Part shown: piece after piece, positions 4,984 through 6,251 of the stretch
Layout of the letters: each line of letters opens with the position of its first letter
How positions within the stretch are numbered: the first letter of the stretch is position 1
Assembly: GCA_029573975.1 (NCBI GenBank)
Contig: JAKQBU010000013.1
Span: 1 to 6,251, forward strand
DNA: 6,251 bases
From: Planctomycetota bacterium
Lineage (GTDB): Bacteria > Planctomycetota > Phycisphaerae > Sedimentisphaerales > SM23-30
Reading direction: 5' to 3'
Position numbers and translations under genes: made by a program
Notes under the pieces: generated by a model
Seen by the model: the letters and a program-made list of their open reading frames with translations, nothing else
Told to the model about the DNA's origin: nothing
The model's database searches: none

Positions 4984-6251
4984 TTATGGCAAATATTGCA
5001 CCAGTTCAAATGGTTCAAACAGGCCGTACCTGACGGTATGATATTGATGGCCGAGCGGCGGGGAGGCCGGTCCGTTTTGAAACATGCCCGGCCAGGCGGA
5101 GCCGAGGGGGGGATTGCCGTGATGGGGGCCGAGGGTGTTTTTCAAGGTTCCCACTACTTCCACGTCGATGATATTGGTCCCTGTTTGTATCCATTGGGTA
5201 ATATCGCATTGCCAGGGCTGGGCATGGATATAGCCGACGGTTTTACCATTGACCTTTACCCGGGCGACGCTGCCGTACCATTTGGACAGTTGGACGCAAA
5301 AGCGGCCGGCCGGCTGGTGGATGTCGAATGGCTGGGAGTAGGAGAAGCCGTCCGCGTAAAAGGGATGGCCCTGTTGATTCCAGCCGGTGTTATCCATTTT
5401 TAGGGGATGGTCCGGAACGACGGCAAAACCCGAATCGAGAGATTTCAGGGCGAAATCGCCCAGCAGGTAGGCCGGTTCCAGTTCGTGATAGATGGTCATG
5501 GGGGCGGCCTGGATGGTTACGGTGTTTTTACCGAGCCGGGCGGCGGTGGTAATGTCGATTTTGCCGAAGGATTTGTCCAGCCACCACTGGCCGGGGGTTG
5601 CGGTAACGGGCTGGCCGTTACAGGTGATCTGATACAGGTCCGGCCGTTCGATTACGATCATAAGCGGCTGGGGGATTTTTTCGGCCAGGGTAAATGAATA
5701 GCTGGCCTCAAAGCCGCTGTCGGGGGGGAAGGTGGTTTTAATCAGTTCATCGCGAAACTGAACGGAACTATCCCAGGGATTCTGGGGCAGGCCGTTTTTC
5801 TGGAAGGCGAAGCGGTTGGCCTGATAGAAGTAGATATTCTGTCTGGTTTCACTACCCGCGGTAATATCGACATAATCGAGGGTCAGGACATTGGGCTGGA
5901 GACGACGGATGGTAGTAGCTGCCACGGCTGGAATGGATGTGGATTTTTCCGTGAGCGGCTGGGCAGAGGTGGCTGGTTTTTTAGATAAAAAGAGCAGCAG
6001 AGAGCCGCAGGGAGGCAGGGAAAAATCGGCAGTGATACCGGCCTGGGCGGTCTGGAAAGCATAAATGCCGATGGTGCCGTCTTCCGGATTCCATTTCTGG
6101 ATACTTTGGGCGGGGGATTCAATCTTTCCGGAGGCGGGAGCCTCGATACTGGTATTGACCAGGAAGAGCAGTTCTCCGTCGTCCCATTGGCGGCGGTGGT
6201 GATAGAGAATGCCCGTGTCATCTTCGCTGCGACGAATGCAAAAACCATCTG
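4984..6251 (-). CDS. Large glycoside hydrolase, C-terminal part (alpha-L-rhamnosidase GH106/GH2-like), start outside window
   Basis: The frame is open from the window edge (first whole codon at 6249) to TAA at 4986-4984, giving 421 visible residues. The GTG at 5925 is internal, not the start. The visible part begins with beta-strand sequence typical of these enzymes: IRRSEDDTGILYHH, then ELLFLVNTS, a KWNPEDG-type linker, and FSLPPCGSLLLFL. Two galactose-binding-like jelly-roll segments follow, about residues 183-248 (LYQITCNGQPV, WWLDKSFGKIDIT, GKNTVTI) and 293-368 (GHPFYADGFSYS, VKVNGKTVG, TNIIDVEVVGTLKN). It ends with GPHHGNPP, AWPGMF, YHTVRYGLFEPF, a recurrent tail in GH106/GH2-like bacterial enzymes. 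The catalytic residues lie upstream, outside the window, so family and substrate are inferred from the C-terminus alone. Its stop is 354 bases upstream of the dfx start, with no clear terminator between. Confidence 0.75.
   Translation of the reverse strand, partial: DGFCIRRSEDDTGILYHHRRQWDDGELLFLVNTSIEAPASGKIESPAQSIQKWNPEDGTIGIYAFQTAQAGITADFSLPPCGSLLLFLSKKPATSAQPLTEKSTSIPAVAATTIRRLQPNVLTLDYVDITAGSETRQNIYFYQANRFAFQKNGLPQNPWDSSVQFRDELIKTTFPPDSGFEASYSFTLAEKIPQPLMIVIERPDLYQITCNGQPVTATPGQWWLDKSFGKIDITTAARLGKNTVTIQAAPMTIYHELEPAYLLGDFALKSLDSGFAVVPDHPLKMDNTGWNQQGHPFYADGFSYSQPFDIHQPAGRFCVQLSKWYGSVARVKVNGKTVGYIHAQPWQCDITQWIQTGTNIIDVEVVGTLKNTLGPHHGNPPLGSAWPGMFQNGPASPPLGHQYHTVRYGLFEPFELVQYLP

Noticed and set aside
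4833..5018. 61-residue - strand frame with a hydrophobic stretch across the hydrolase 3' end
   Set aside because: Begins with TTG inside the hydrolase coding sequence and has no ribosome binding site; the hydrophobic run is probably chance.
4984..5925. A 313-residue gene starting at 5925
   Set aside because: The start would be an internal GTG. The same frame stays open for 108 more codons to the window edge and those codons look like hydrolase sequence, so the gene is longer and its start is outside.
5883..6248. 121-residue - strand frame overlapping the hydrolase
   Set aside because: Proline- and serine-rich low-complexity translation in another frame of the real gene; no recognisable domain.
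1..6251. A new defence, mobile or phage-like system
   Set aside because: No nuclease, recombinase, toxin, phage or repeat-array feature is present; every substantial gene falls into a known metabolic or stress family.

Overview
The window looks like chromosomal DNA from an anaerobic, polysaccharide-degrading bacterium. The signs are a class II superoxide reductase (desulfoferrodoxin) paired with a ferritin, and two separate large glycoside hydrolase genes, one of them with a signal peptide. This mix, together with the G-rich codon use, would fit an anaerobic Planctomycetes/Phycisphaerae-type or related PVC-group organism. That placement is inference only, because no rRNA or other marker gene is present.

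Layout. On the + strand are the last codons of a short-chain dehydrogenase/reductase (to 64), then bioA (85-1443), a PLP-dependent biotin-pathway aminotransferase, then a secreted clan GH-A glycoside hydrolase with an N-terminal discoidin-like domain (1463-3622). The gaps are only 20 and 19 bases, so the three genes could be one transcript. A strong bidirectional hairpin terminator (3652-3690) separates them from a convergent - strand pair. That pair is desulfoferrodoxin (dfx, 4256-4630) followed by ferritin (3728-4243), with the dfx stop codon lying inside the ferritin ribosome binding site. Upstream of dfx is a near-consensus sigma-70 promoter (4695-4723). A perfect 7-4-7 palindrome (4673-4690) sits at the predicted transcription start, and a second, imperfect dyad lies between it and the gene. 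A 260-base intergenic stretch follows, with a split direct repeat and another 7-4-7 palindrome. From 4984 to the window edge, on the - strand, lies the C-terminal part (421 residues visible) of a large glycoside hydrolase of the alpha-L-rhamnosidase/GH2-like type.

How the genes fit together. dfx and ferritin form a coherent oxidative-stress and iron-handling operon: superoxide is reduced without releasing O2, and free Fe(II) that would react with the resulting peroxide is stored. The two hydrolases point to use of complex algal or plant polysaccharides. bioA belongs to biotin synthesis, and its active-site substitutions resemble the lysine-using Bacillus subtilis enzyme more than the S-adenosylmethionine-using E. 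coli enzyme.

I see no phage, transposon, CRISPR, RNA gene or clearly new multi-gene system. The most useful leads are the dfx promoter/operator, the BioA donor-site residues, the unusual GH-A enzyme, and a G-over-C excess on the + strand that persists whichever way the genes point.
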